A stretch of 64,000 bases of DNA from Diaphorobacter ruginosibacter (GTDB taxonomy: Bacteria > Pseudomonadota > Gammaproteobacteria > Burkholderiales > Burkholderiaceae_C). The notes beneath the pieces were generated by a model that searched no databases, was not told the DNA's origin, and saw only the letters and a list, made by a program, of their open reading frames with translations. Each line of letters begins with the position of its first letter. Position 1 is the stretch's first letter. The stretch is taken from positions 3,472,001 through 3,536,000 of the forward strand of contig NZ_CP060714.1 in assembly GCF_014395975.1 (NCBI RefSeq), read 5' to 3'. A program made the translations under genes and the position numbers. Shown piece by piece: positions 27,164 through 35,698 of the stretch.

Positions 27164-28219
27164 TCAGGCGGCGTGACTGCCGTCCACGCCCGCGGATTCA
27201 AAACTTGCCATCTCGCGCAGGAACGCACAGGCCGACAACAGCAGCGGCCACGCCAGCGCGGCACCCGATCCTTCGCCGAGGCGCAGCCCCATGTCCAGCA
27301 AGGCCTCGCCGTTCAGCAGGCGCAGCATGTGCGCGTGGCCCGGCTCGCCCGAGCGATGGGCAAACACGCAGCGCTCAAGCACTGCGGGCTGCAAGCGGCT
27401 GGCCACCAGCACGGCGGCTGTCGTGATGAAGCCATCCACCACGATGACGCGGCGCTCGGCCGCTGCCTGCAGCACCGCGCCCGTGAGCGTTGCCACCTCG
27501 AAGCCACCGAGCGCCGCGAGTGCCTGCATCGGCTCGCGCGCGTCGGCGTTGGCGGCCAGGGCGGCCTCCAGCACCTTGCGCTTTCGGGCCACGCCTTCGG
27601 CATTCAAACCCGTTCCCGCACCCGTGCAATCGGCCAGCGGTACGCCACCCAGGCGCGCAAGCAGCAGCGAGGCCACCGAGGTGTTGCCGATGCCCATCTC
27701 GCCCAGCAGCAGGGCATTTCCAGGCATGCCCTGCACGATTTTTCTACCGTTGTCGACGGCTTGCGCGCACTGCGCCATCGACATCGCCGGCCCCGCGCTC
27801 GCATCCTGCGTTCCCGCGGCCACGCGGCATGACACCAGGCGCGGTGCGCCTTGAGCCTGCTCGCGCGGCGGAATCTCGCGCGCCACGCCGCAATCCGCCA
27901 CGGTGAGGGCCAGGCCGTTCTGCCGTGCGAGCACGCTCACTGCCGCACCGCCCGCCAGGAAGTTCTCCACCATTTGCCAGGTCACGTCGCTCGGATAGGC
28001 GGATACGCCATTGGCGGCGAGGCCGTGGTCTGCAGCGCAGACCAGCATCTGCGGCTCGCGAAGAACCGGCTCCTCGCTTCCAAGAATGCAGCCGATGCGA
28101 TGCGCCAGCACCTCGAGCTTGCCGAGCGCGCCCAGCGGCTTGGTCTTGGAGTCGATGCGTGCCTGCAGTCGCGCGCTCAGCTGCGCATCGGAAATCGAGG
28201 GTACTTCGGGAATCAACAT
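27164..28219 (-). CDS. cobT: Nicotinate-nucleotide-dimethylbenzimidazole phosphoribosyltransferase
   Basis: CobT makes alpha-ribazole phosphate, the lower-ligand precursor of cobalamin. The 351-aa protein has the N-terminal KTKPLGALGKLEVLAHRIG and the active-site block LLLGEMGIGNTSVASLLLARL. The central TGAGTGLNAEGVARK and C-terminal RSGEPGHAHMLRLLN segments are also present. It is the last gene of the ten-gene cobalamin operon, 44 bases after cobQ. No cobS or alpha-ribazole phosphatase follows, since the next gene is the convergent nth. Confidence 0.96.
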   Translation of the reverse strand: MLIPEVPSISDAQLSARLQARIDSKTKPLGALGKLEVLAHRIGCILGSEEPVLREPQMLVCAADHGLAANGVSAYPSDVTWQMVENFLAGGAAVSVLARQNGLALTVADCGVAREIPPREQAQGAPRLVSCRVAAGTQDASAGPAMSMAQCAQAVDNGRKIVQGMPGNALLLGEMGIGNTSVASLLLARLGGVPLADCTGAGTGLNAEGVARKRKVLEAALAANADAREPMQALAALGGFEVATLTGAVLQAAAERRVIVVDGFITTAAVLVASRLQPAVLERCVFAHRSGEPGHAHMLRLLNGEALLDMGLRLGEGSGAALAWPLLLSACAFLREMASFESAGVDGSHAA

Positions 28220-28263
28220 ATCAAATACTCATCCAATGATTTCGTGAGAACGTGTCGACGCGC

Positions 28264-29718
28264 TCACAGCGCCAGCACCTCGGGGTCAAACCATTCGGCC
28301 ACCCCTTGCGCCATGCGCTCGAACACCGCATCGAGCGTCAGCGCATGTTCCGCGAACAGCGCCTGCAGCACGCGCGCATCCTCGAACATGCCGTGCAGGT
28401 ACAGCCCCAGCACGTTGCCCGCGCCGTTCTGCCAGGCAATGCCCGGAATCACGGCATGCGCCACATCGCCGGCAGCGGCCATCGCCGGATGCGGCGCGGT
28501 CTGCCCATGATGGATTTCGTAGCCGCGCACAAGCGTTCCCGACAGCGACTGCCATGGCCCGTGCAACGCGCCGAATTGCGTGTCGGTCAGTTGCACGGTC
28601 TTGTTTTCCTCGAAACTCGTGACCAGGGGCAGCAGCCCGAGCCCCGCCGCGTTGCCGTCCACGCCGACGGTGTCGATCAATGCCTCTCCGAGCATCTGCA
28701 GGCCGCCGCAGACACCCAGCACGCGACCTCCGGCGGCCGCATGCCTCGCGATGGCACTGTCCAGCCCCTGAGCCCGAAGCCAGGCCAGGTCGGCGGCCGT
28801 GGCCTTGGAGCCCGGCAGGACGATCCAGTCCGCACCCTCCACGTCGGCGGGACTGCGCGCCCAGTTCAGGCGGACGCCGGATACGTTCTTGAGAGGCTGG
28901 AACTCATCCAGGTTGCTGATGCGCGGATACGCGATCACGGCCACGCGCGTATGCACCGCGCCAGCTGTCCCCTGCGCGCGGTCGTCGAACACCCCGTCCT
29001 CCTCGGGCAACCCGTGGTTCCACTGCATCGGAATGGTCGCGACCACCGGAATGCCCGTGCGCTCCTGCAGCATTTGCGGCGCGGGTGCCAGCAATGCGGC
29101 ATCGCCGCGGAACTTGTTCAGAACGAAGCCGTGGATCAGCCGCTGCTCCTCCTCGGGCAGCAGGGCCCAGGTTCCGTACAGGTGTGCGAATGCGCCGCCG
29201 CGGTCGATGTCTGTCACCAGCAGGCAGCGTGCGTCCGCATGCCGCGCCACGCGCATGTTCACCACATCGCTTGCGTGCAGGTTGATCTCCGCCGGAGAGC
29301 CCGCTCCCTCGATGACGACCACGTCATTCTCTGCACGCAGCGCATCCAGCGCAGCGGCGATCTGCGGCCAGACCTTGAGGCTGCGCCCGCGCCAGGGCAT
29401 GTCGGAAAGCGCCTTGTCCACGCGGCCGAGCAGCACCACCTGGCTGCGCGTATCCGCCTCGGGCTTGAGCAGCAGCGGATTCATGCGTACGTCGGGAACG
29501 GCGCGTGCGGCGAGCGCCTGGAAATACTGCGCGCTGCCGATCTCGCCGAACCCGGAGTCGATGGTGGCAACGACGCGTGCGTTGTTGCTCATGTTCTGGG
29601 CCTTGAACGGCGCCACCTTCAACCCCTGGTTGGCGTAGAAGCGGCACAGCGCCGTCGTGAGCCAGCTTTTTCCTGCCCCGCTCGTCGTGCCGAGAACCAT
29701 GACGCATCGTGCGCTCAT
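28264..29718 (-). CDS. cobQ: Cobyric acid synthase
   Basis: CobQ amidates four side chains of adenosylcobyrinic a,c-diamide using glutamine and ATP. The N-terminal half is a synthetase domain with P-loop GTTSGAGKS (residues 10-18), FKAQNMSNNARV and VIEGAGSPAEINL. The C-terminal half is a class I glutaminase with nucleophile Cys in GVCGGLQMLG and the His of LYLHGMFED. Length is 484 aa, normal for the family. The ATG at 29718 overlaps the cobC-type stop by four bases. Confidence 0.96.
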   Translation of the reverse strand: MSARCVMVLGTTSGAGKSWLTTALCRFYANQGLKVAPFKAQNMSNNARVVATIDSGFGEIGSAQYFQALAARAVPDVRMNPLLLKPEADTRSQVVLLGRVDKALSDMPWRGRSLKVWPQIAAALDALRAENDVVVIEGAGSPAEINLHASDVVNMRVARHADARCLLVTDIDRGGAFAHLYGTWALLPEEEQRLIHGFVLNKFRGDAALLAPAPQMLQERTGIPVVATIPMQWNHGLPEEDGVFDDRAQGTAGAVHTRVAVIAYPRISNLDEFQPLKNVSGVRLNWARSPADVEGADWIVLPGSKATAADLAWLRAQGLDSAIARHAAAGGRVLGVCGGLQMLGEALIDTVGVDGNAAGLGLLPLVTSFEENKTVQLTDTQFGALHGPWQSLSGTLVRGYEIHHGQTAPHPAMAAAGDVAHAVIPGIAWQNGAGNVLGLYLHGMFEDARVLQALFAEHALTLDAVFERMAQGVAEWFDPEVLAL

Positions 29719-30740
29719 GCATAACCTCCATGTATCCAGTGATGTTCCAGTGCGGCCTGCGATACGGGTGCCAGCACCCCGAGCCGCACGCAATGCGGCA
29801 ACCCGAACGACGCGCAGTCGCGCAGCTGGATATCGTCCTCGCGCAGCCGCACAAGCAGCCGCGGCCCGTCGCAGTCCACGGGCAGCCGCGCGGTGAAGTA
29901 GTTGGCAAGGCTTCCTTGCAGGACATCCCAGCCCATGCGCTCGCACAGGGCCAGCTGCCGGGCCTTCCACAGCCGCAGCGTTTCAAGCGAGCGCTGCACC
30001 CAGCGCTGCACATCGGCCTCGACCCAGCAGTTCAACATGGCCACGCCATGCGCACCGACGGGCCAGGAAGCGGACATGGCATGCAGCGCATCCAGGTGCT
30101 CCTGCAACACCTGCTCGGGTGCGATCGCGTAGGCGGCGCGCACCCCGGTCATCGCGAGGGCCTTGTTCGGCGTCCATAGCTGCCATGCGCCGGCGCGCAG
30201 CCCGGCATCCGCCGGCACGTCATCCAGCATCAGGGGAACGTAGGCGCAGTCGAGCACCCGGATTCCGCCCGGCGCTGGAGGCTGGTCCCAGCGCATGAGC
30301 GCATCATCGCGGCGGCCCGTGGGGCTTGCGGGATCGCAGGCCCATTGCAATGACGCCTCTTGCTCGCCGGATTCGTTCACTGCAATCTCGAGCCCCCATG
30401 CGCGCGCGGCCCGCGAGTAGTCACCGTAGCCGTGCCGGGGAACAAGAACGCGGCGCAGGCCCGTGCGCGCCGCCAGCGCACTGATGCGCTGCATGAACTC
30501 GCTGGCGCTGGCCACCATCACGATGCGCTCCGCATCGACGCCATGGAACTCTGAGAGCCGTGCGCGCAGCGCCGTATAGCGCGGGTCGGGATAGCGCGAG
30601 GCATCGACATCACGGACCGCCTGGGCCACCATCGGGCAGGGGCCGCAGGCGTTGGCGTTGGTCGAGAAGTCATGCCGCGCCGCGCCGCGTGCGTCGGGGC
30701 CGCCATGCACCGAATGGGGTGAAACTTCCATCGCCGTCAT
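29715..30740 (-). CDS. cobC: CobC/CobD-type threonine-phosphate decarboxylase-like PLP enzyme
   Basis: This is a 341-aa aminotransferase-fold enzyme of cobalamin synthesis that supplies (R)-1-aminopropan-2-yl phosphate or helps attach it. Features are the N-terminal HGGPDARG and DFSTNANACGP, and the PLP Lys in LWTPNKALAMTGVRAAYA. The N-terminal VHGG and N-x-N motifs mark the cobalamin branch rather than HisC. It overlaps cbiB by four bases upstream and cobQ by four bases downstream. Naming follows the Pseudomonas cobC usage. Confidence 0.9.
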   Translation of the reverse strand: MTAMEVSPHSVHGGPDARGAARHDFSTNANACGPCPMVAQAVRDVDASRYPDPRYTALRARLSEFHGVDAERIVMVASASEFMQRISALAARTGLRRVLVPRHGYGDYSRAARAWGLEIAVNESGEQEASLQWACDPASPTGRRDDALMRWDQPPAPGGIRVLDCAYVPLMLDDVPADAGLRAGAWQLWTPNKALAMTGVRAAYAIAPEQVLQEHLDALHAMSASWPVGAHGVAMLNCWVEADVQRWVQRSLETLRLWKARQLALCERMGWDVLQGSLANYFTARLPVDCDGPRLLVRLREDDIQLRDCASFGLPHCVRLGVLAPVSQAALEHHWIHGGYA

Positions 30741-31699
30741 GCCTTGACCACCACCATAGACACCAGCCAGACCACCGCCGCCAGAACGGCGCAGATCACG
30801 GCGCGCCCGGCAATCGCCTCAGCACGCGCGATGTCGCCTGCTGCCGCGTCGCGGCCTCGCTCGTTGAGGACGTACACGCCGGGTTTGCCCAGGCGCACAC
30901 CCAGGGCCAGCGCCATGGCCGACATCGGCCAGCCGCTGTTGGGTGACGGTGTCAACCGTGCATTGGCCACCAGCGTCGACCAGCCGATGCCGCCTATGCC
31001 ACCCGCGGCCAGCCACAGCATCGCCGCGGTGATGCGCGCGGGAATCCATGACAGCACATCGTCCGCGCGCGCGGCCCACTTGCCGGCCCACTGCCAGTAG
31101 CGGCCCGAACGCATGCCCGGATAGCCCCACATCGCATCGGCCGTGTTGGCAAAGCGGTACAGGACCAGCCCCGGCAGGCCGGCCACGGCCAGCCAGAAAA
31201 TGGGGGCGACCACGGAATCATTGAGGTTCTCGGAAAGCGATTCGATGGCACTTTCGCGCACCTGCACGGCGCTGAGGGAGTGCACATCCCGGCTCACCAG
31301 ACGCCCCAGCTGCGACTGCCCGGCCTGCAGCGACTGCGCCAGCGCCGTCTCCACCGCCGCCACTTCCGCGCGCAGCATCTGCCACGCCAGCATGGGCTTG
31401 ATCAGCAAGCCCAGCACGATGCAGCCCAGCCACCAGGGTGCGTTCTGCAAGATGACGTACTGCAGCACGCCCGCAACCGCGACGCACAGCACGGCCAGCA
31501 CACACCAGCAGAGCGCCGCGCGCCAGAACGTGACCATGTCCCGCGCGGTAGGTGCGAGGGGCGCGGTCACATCGCCCGCGCGCTGCAGGGCCCGCCCCAT
31601 CCATACGACGGGATGCCAGCGCGCCGCAGGCTCGCCCCAGAAACGGTCGACGAGCAGCGCGATCACCAGCGCGCAGGCGAAGATGCCTCCGGTCTGCAA
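30737..31699 (-). CDS. cbiB: Adenosylcobinamide-phosphate synthase
   Basis: CbiB joins aminopropanol phosphate to adenosylcobyric acid in the inner membrane. The 320-aa protein has the family start LLVDRFWGEPAARWHPVVWMG, the conserved SRDVHSLSAVQVRESAIESL, NLNDSVVAPIFWLAVAG and YRFANTADAMWGY, and four to five hydrophobic helices. The start is TTG (31699) with GAGGA ten bases upstream; no ATG covers the conserved N-terminus. Only six bases separate it from cobO. Confidence 0.94.
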   Translation of the reverse strand: MQTGGIFACALVIALLVDRFWGEPAARWHPVVWMGRALQRAGDVTAPLAPTARDMVTFWRAALCWCVLAVLCVAVAGVLQYVILQNAPWWLGCIVLGLLIKPMLAWQMLRAEVAAVETALAQSLQAGQSQLGRLVSRDVHSLSAVQVRESAIESLSENLNDSVVAPIFWLAVAGLPGLVLYRFANTADAMWGYPGMRSGRYWQWAGKWAARADDVLSWIPARITAAMLWLAAGGIGGIGWSTLVANARLTPSPNSGWPMSAMALALGVRLGKPGVYVLNERGRDAAAGDIARAEAIAGRAVICAVLAAVVWLVSMVVVKA

Positions 31700-31705
31700 G
31701 GCGGA

Positions 31706-32275
31706 TCAGTCCTCGATGCCGCGCTGCGCGGGAATGCCCGCCTGGAAGGCGTGCTTGATGAGCTTCATTTCGGTGACCGTATCGGCCACCGCGATGATCT
31801 CCTGCGGGCAGCGGCGGCCGGTCATGCAGACGTGCACGTTGCGCGGGCGCTGCGCCAGCGTCTCCAGCACCTGGTCCAGCGGCAGCCAGCCGTAGATCAG
31901 CGGATAGGTGATCTCGTCGAGCACGACGAGAAAATGCTCGTCCGACAGGATGGCGGCGCGCGCACGCTCCCAGCCGTCGCGCGCCAGTTGCGCGGAGTGC
32001 TCCAGGTCGCGGCTCTTCCAGCTGAACCCGTCGCCCAGCCCCTCGATCGGGATGCCGAGCGACTCGAACATGCGGTGTTCTCCGAAGCGCGCGGTGGGCA
32101 CCTTCATGAACTGGAAGATCTTCACGCTTTTGCCACGGCCGTGCGCACGCAGCGCCAGGCCGAACGCGGCGGTGCTCTTGCCCTTGCCGTCGCCCGTGTT
32201 CACCAGCAACAGGCCCCGGCGCTCGCCGGCCGGCTTCTCGTAGGATTTTTCGGTGGGTGCGGATTCGATTTCCAT
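31706..32275 (-). CDS. cobO: Cob(I)yrinic acid a,c-diamide adenosyltransferase
   Basis: CobO/BtuR attaches the upper adenosyl ligand to cob(I)alamin precursors using ATP. The 189-aa protein has the ATP loop NTGDGKGKST (residues 26-35). It continues FGLALRAHGRGKSVKIFQFMK, with LDEITYPLIYGWL and the C-terminal CMTGRRCPQEII and MKLIKHAFQAGIPAQRGIE. These are the standard family blocks. The ATG at 32275 gives the normal length. It lies 38 bases after the btuD-like stop. Confidence 0.96.
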   Translation of the reverse strand: MEIESAPTEKSYEKPAGERRGLLLVNTGDGKGKSTAAFGLALRAHGRGKSVKIFQFMKVPTARFGEHRMFESLGIPIEGLGDGFSWKSRDLEHSAQLARDGWERARAAILSDEHFLVVLDEITYPLIYGWLPLDQVLETLAQRPRNVHVCMTGRRCPQEIIAVADTVTEMKLIKHAFQAGIPAQRGIED

Positions 32276-32313
32276 GGCGTTTCCCAGTCTTGAAGTTGAT
32301 TCGGTCGTTGCTT

Positions 32314-33135
32314 TCAGGTCGTCGCCGCGCGCGAGCGCCAGTGCGGCAACGCCACCCATACGCCATCGACGTGCAGCACGCGGATGCGGTTCTCGAACAC
32401 CTGCTCGAGCGCGGCATGGGTGGCCGGATCGGCGCACGCACCATGATGCTGCACGCGCCCGTTGGCCATGATCACCATGTCGTCGGCCTGCAGCGCGATC
32501 GACACCTCGTGCAACACGCTGACCACGGTGTTCCCGGCGCTCACCAGGTCGCGCACGATATGCATCCAGTCGGTCTGGTGCGGTGGGTCGAGATTGGCGA
32601 GCGGCTCGTCCATCAGCAGCAGTTGCGCCTGCACACAGAGCGCCCGCGCGAGGAGCACGCGCTGGCGCTCGCCGCCCGAGAGCTGCGACAGCGGGCGCGA
32701 ACGCCACTGCCACGCATGCGTCATGTGCAGTGCCTGTTCCACCGCCTCGAAGTCCGCCGGGCCGGCAGGAGCAAGCCAGGCCTGGTGCGGCAGCCGGCCG
32801 AGCATCACGACGTCGTGCACCAGCAGCTCTTCCATCGCGGTTTCGTTCTGGCCGAGCCAGGCCATGCTTCTCGCACGCTCACGCGCGGGAATACCGTGCA
32901 GCGGACGGCCCATGAGCCGGACGTCCGCATCGACGCTGGCGTGCCTGAGCAGGCCCGACACCGCCTTGAGCAAGGTTGACTTACCCGCTCCGTTCGGGCC
33001 GACGATGCTGGTCCAGCGCCCCGCCGGGATGTCCAGGTCGATGCCGTGCAGGATCTCGCGGTCACCCGCTTGCACGCGCACATTGCGTGCCTCGAGCGCG
33101 AGCGGCGGATGCACGGATTGCAGGGATCGGCTCAT
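32314..33135 (-). CDS. btuD: Cobalamin-type ABC transporter, ATP-binding protein
   Basis: This is a 273-aa ATPase of the BtuD/FecE group. It has Walker A GPNGAGKS (46-53), Q-loop WLGQNE, signature LSGGERQRVLLARAL, Walker B LLLMDEPLANLD and switch His in VLHEVS. It powers import through the BtuC-type permease whose stop overlaps its start by four bases. Position in the cobalamin operon gives the substrate; the ATPase alone would not separate cobalamin from siderophore import. Confidence 0.92.
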   Translation of the reverse strand: MSRSLQSVHPPLALEARNVRVQAGDREILHGIDLDIPAGRWTSIVGPNGAGKSTLLKAVSGLLRHASVDADVRLMGRPLHGIPARERARSMAWLGQNETAMEELLVHDVVMLGRLPHQAWLAPAGPADFEAVEQALHMTHAWQWRSRPLSQLSGGERQRVLLARALCVQAQLLLMDEPLANLDPPHQTDWMHIVRDLVSAGNTVVSVLHEVSIALQADDMVIMANGRVQHHGACADPATHAALEQVFENRIRVLHVDGVWVALPHWRSRAATT

Positions 33136-34181
33136 GTCGCGCCTCCCGCACCGGATGCACCCGCCATGCGGCGGTGCATGAGCCACAGCAGGTAGGTTCC
33201 GCCAAGGGCCGCCGTCAGCACGCCCACGGGCAATTCCTGGGGCGCAATCAGCCAGCGCGCCAGCACATCCGCAGCCAGCAGCAGTACCGCCCCCATGCAA
33301 CCCGACAGCAGCACATGCCACGGATGCGTGACGCGCACCATCGAGCGCACAAGATGCGGTGCCGCCAGTCCGACGAATGCGATCAGGCCCGTGTGCGCCA
33401 CGGCCGTTCCGGTCGCCAGCGCCATGGCGGCAATCAGTCCGGCGCGCATCGGCGCAAGCGGCAGCCCCAGGCTGGCAGCGGTCGCCTCGCCAAGCGTCAG
33501 CCCATCGAGTGCGCGCGCCAGCGCCAGCGCGGTGGCTGCGCAGATCAGCCAGCTGGCAGCCATCAACCCCACGGCCGACCAGCCCACGAAGGCCGTCGTG
33601 CCCAGCGTGAAGGCCTGCATGGCCTGCAGAATTTCGGGCGACCCGAGTTCGACGAGATCGCGCGCGGCGCCCAGCACCACCCCGACGATCACGCCCGCCA
33701 GCAGCAGGCGCAGCGTGTGCTGCGCTCCCCGGGCCAGCATCAGCGTGAGCAGCACGGCACCTGCCGCCCCTGCAAACGCCACACCCGTGATGCCCATGCG
33801 GGCCAGCAGGCTTGCGGAAGCTGGGGAAACGCCCATCCAGACCATCGCCAGGGCACCGCCCAGGGTGGCACCGGAGGCGCTTCCCAGCAGGTAGGGATCG
33901 GCCAGGGGATTGCGGAAAAGCCCCTGCGCCACGGCGCCGGCCAGCCCCAGCAACGCGCCCGCGAGCCATGCACCCACCGTGCGAGGTAGCCGGATTTCCA
34001 TGACGATCTGGCGCGCCACGGGATCGTCCTGCAGGTGCCTCAGGCTTTCGAACCCGGTGCTGCCCACGGCCGCCCCCACGGCCAGCAGCAGCAGGCTGGC
34101 CGACAGCAGACCGATCAGCAGCACGGCCGCCTTGCGCCGGTTGCCCGCCGGTGAAACCATGTGGCCCGCCATGATGCTCAT
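33132..34181 (-). CDS. btuC: Cobalamin-type ABC transporter permease
   Basis: This is a 349-aa inner-membrane permease of the BtuC/FecCD family, expected to act as a homodimer with about ten helices. Key family segments are IRLPRTVGAWLAGALLGLAGAVAQGLFRNPLADPYLLG, then GLIAFVGLAAPHLVRS, and the C-terminal PQELPVGVLTAALGGTYLLWLM. The ATG at 34181 overlaps the btuF stop; upstream in-frame starts add non-family sequence. Confidence 0.94.
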   Translation of the reverse strand: MSIMAGHMVSPAGNRRKAAVLLIGLLSASLLLLAVGAAVGSTGFESLRHLQDDPVARQIVMEIRLPRTVGAWLAGALLGLAGAVAQGLFRNPLADPYLLGSASGATLGGALAMVWMGVSPASASLLARMGITGVAFAGAAGAVLLTLMLARGAQHTLRLLLAGVIVGVVLGAARDLVELGSPEILQAMQAFTLGTTAFVGWSAVGLMAASWLICAATALALARALDGLTLGEATAASLGLPLAPMRAGLIAAMALATGTAVAHTGLIAFVGLAAPHLVRSMVRVTHPWHVLLSGCMGAVLLLAADVLARWLIAPQELPVGVLTAALGGTYLLWLMHRRMAGASGAGGAT

Positions 34182-35071
34182 CCGGCCTTCTCGGCAAGGC
34201 AGCGTGCCATGATGCGCGCCGCTTCGGCCATGCGCGGACCGGGGCGCACCAGGACGTCCGATTCCGCGGCATCGAACGTGCATACGCGCTTTTCACGCAC
34301 CGCGCGCAAGGTGTTCCATCCCGGATAGTTGACGGCGTCCTGCATGCTGCGGTTGCCGATCATGATGACGTCGGGGTTCGCCCGCACGATGAATTCGGGG
34401 TTGAGCCGGGGAAACGGCCCCAGCGAGGCCGGCACCACGTTGCGCATGCCGAGCCGCTGGAGGATTTCCCCCATGAAGGACTTCTCGCCGGCCGCGTACG
34501 GCCCCCGGCTCACCTCGAAGTACACGCGCTTGCCCCGCGCATTGGCCGGCAGTGACTGGCGTGCCGCCTCCAGGCCGGCCTCGATCTCGCGCCACGTGCG
34601 TGCGGCGCCCTGCTCCGCCGGCACGTCGAGGATCACGCCGACCGTGTTCAGCACGCGCTGCGCGTCCTTGAGCTGGCGCGGCTCCAATGCCACGACCTTG
34701 TAGCCCAGCGCCTCGAGGCGGTCACGCCCCCGGCCGCTGGTGGACATCAGGATCAGGTCCGGCTTGAGCGCCACGACCGCCTCGATGTTGGGATCGATGC
34801 CGCCACCCACCTTGGGCAGGTGGCTGACGGATTCGGGCCAGTTCGAGTAGCGGTCCACCCCGACCAGGCGCTCGCAGTGCTGAAGGGCACATACGCTCTC
34901 GGTGAGAGACGGCAGCAGGCTCACGATGCGCCGCGGCGCCTCCTTGAACTCCACGGTGGCCCCCCTGTCATCCACCACCTGATAGGCCATGGCCGACGTC
35001 GCGACGGCACACCATGCGAATGACACCAGCAACGTACGGCAGCCGGCAGCGATCGAGCGCGAACCACTCAT
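34178..35071 (-). CDS. btuF: Cobalamin-binding periplasmic protein
   Basis: This is a 297-aa receptor of the BtuF/FepB-like family. A signal peptide (residues 1-29, cleaved near TSAMA) leads to QVVDDRGATVEF, RRIVSLLPSLTE and LVGVDRYSNWPESV. The family blocks LKPDLILMSTSGRGRD and PDVIMIGNRSMQDAV follow. No lipobox is visible, so it should be free in the periplasm. It overlaps both cobU and btuC by four bases. Delivery of cobalamin or corrinoid precursors to BtuCD is inferred from operon context. Confidence 0.92.
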   Translation of the reverse strand: MSGSRSIAAGCRTLLVSFAWCAVATSAMAYQVVDDRGATVEFKEAPRRIVSLLPSLTESVCALQHCERLVGVDRYSNWPESVSHLPKVGGGIDPNIEAVVALKPDLILMSTSGRGRDRLEALGYKVVALEPRQLKDAQRVLNTVGVILDVPAEQGAARTWREIEAGLEAARQSLPANARGKRVYFEVSRGPYAAGEKSFMGEILQRLGMRNVVPASLGPFPRLNPEFIVRANPDVIMIGNRSMQDAVNYPGWNTLRAVREKRVCTFDAAESDVLVRPGPRMAEAARIMARCLAEKAG

Positions 35072-35655
35072 CTTTCTTCTTCCTTCAAACACATCGGCAG
35101 GCCGGCCACCATCAAGGTCACGCGCGAGCATGCCGCCGCGACCTGCTGATTGAGTCCACCGAGCGCATCGACAAACGCGCGCACTTCACGCCCCATGGGA
35201 ATGACACCCAAACCAATCTCGTTTCCCACCAGGATGATGGGTCCGGACGCCTCTTTCAATGAACGCAAAAATGTAGCCGATTGTCCGGGCCATTCCCGCG
35301 CGCGCTCCTCTGCGGCTTTGGCCGGCATCAGCCAGTTGGTAAGCCACAGCGTGAGGCAGTCGACAATGAGCAGCGTCCGGTCATCGGAGTGCGCACGGAT
35401 CAGCGCGTCGATGGCCAGCGGCTCCTCCAGCGTTGCAAGTCCCGGAACACGCAGCGCGCGATCATGCCGGTGGCGTGCTATGCGGGCGCGCATTTCATCG
35501 TCCCAGGGAGTGCCCGTGGCGATGAGGCTGGCACGACGCGACGGATCACCCGCAAGCCATTGCCGCGCGAGCAGCTCGGCACGGCGCGACTTGCCGCTCT
35601 TCTGGCCGCCCAGGATCAACTCGCTTGCGGCAATGAAATCACGTGGAGCGGTCAT
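35068..35655 (-). CDS. cobU: Adenosylcobinamide kinase/guanylyltransferase
   Basis: CobU (CobP) phosphorylates adenosylcobinamide and then transfers GMP to it during nucleotide-loop assembly. The 195-aa protein starts with the P-loop LILGGQKSGKSRRAELLA (14-30). It has the guanylylation-site region RIARHRHDR, with a catalytic His, then LLIVDCLTLWLTNWL and LVGNEIGLGVIPMGREVRAFVD. It stands between btuB (43 bases) and btuF (four-base overlap), which mixes uptake and salvage genes in one unit. Confidence 0.95.
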   Translation of the reverse strand: MTAPRDFIAASELILGGQKSGKSRRAELLARQWLAGDPSRRASLIATGTPWDDEMRARIARHRHDRALRVPGLATLEEPLAIDALIRAHSDDRTLLIVDCLTLWLTNWLMPAKAAEERAREWPGQSATFLRSLKEASGPIILVGNEIGLGVIPMGREVRAFVDALGGLNQQVAAACSRVTLMVAGLPMCLKEEER

Positions 35656-35698
35656 GCGGTCTTCGCTTTAGAGAGGGGAACCTGCAACATGCAACGGC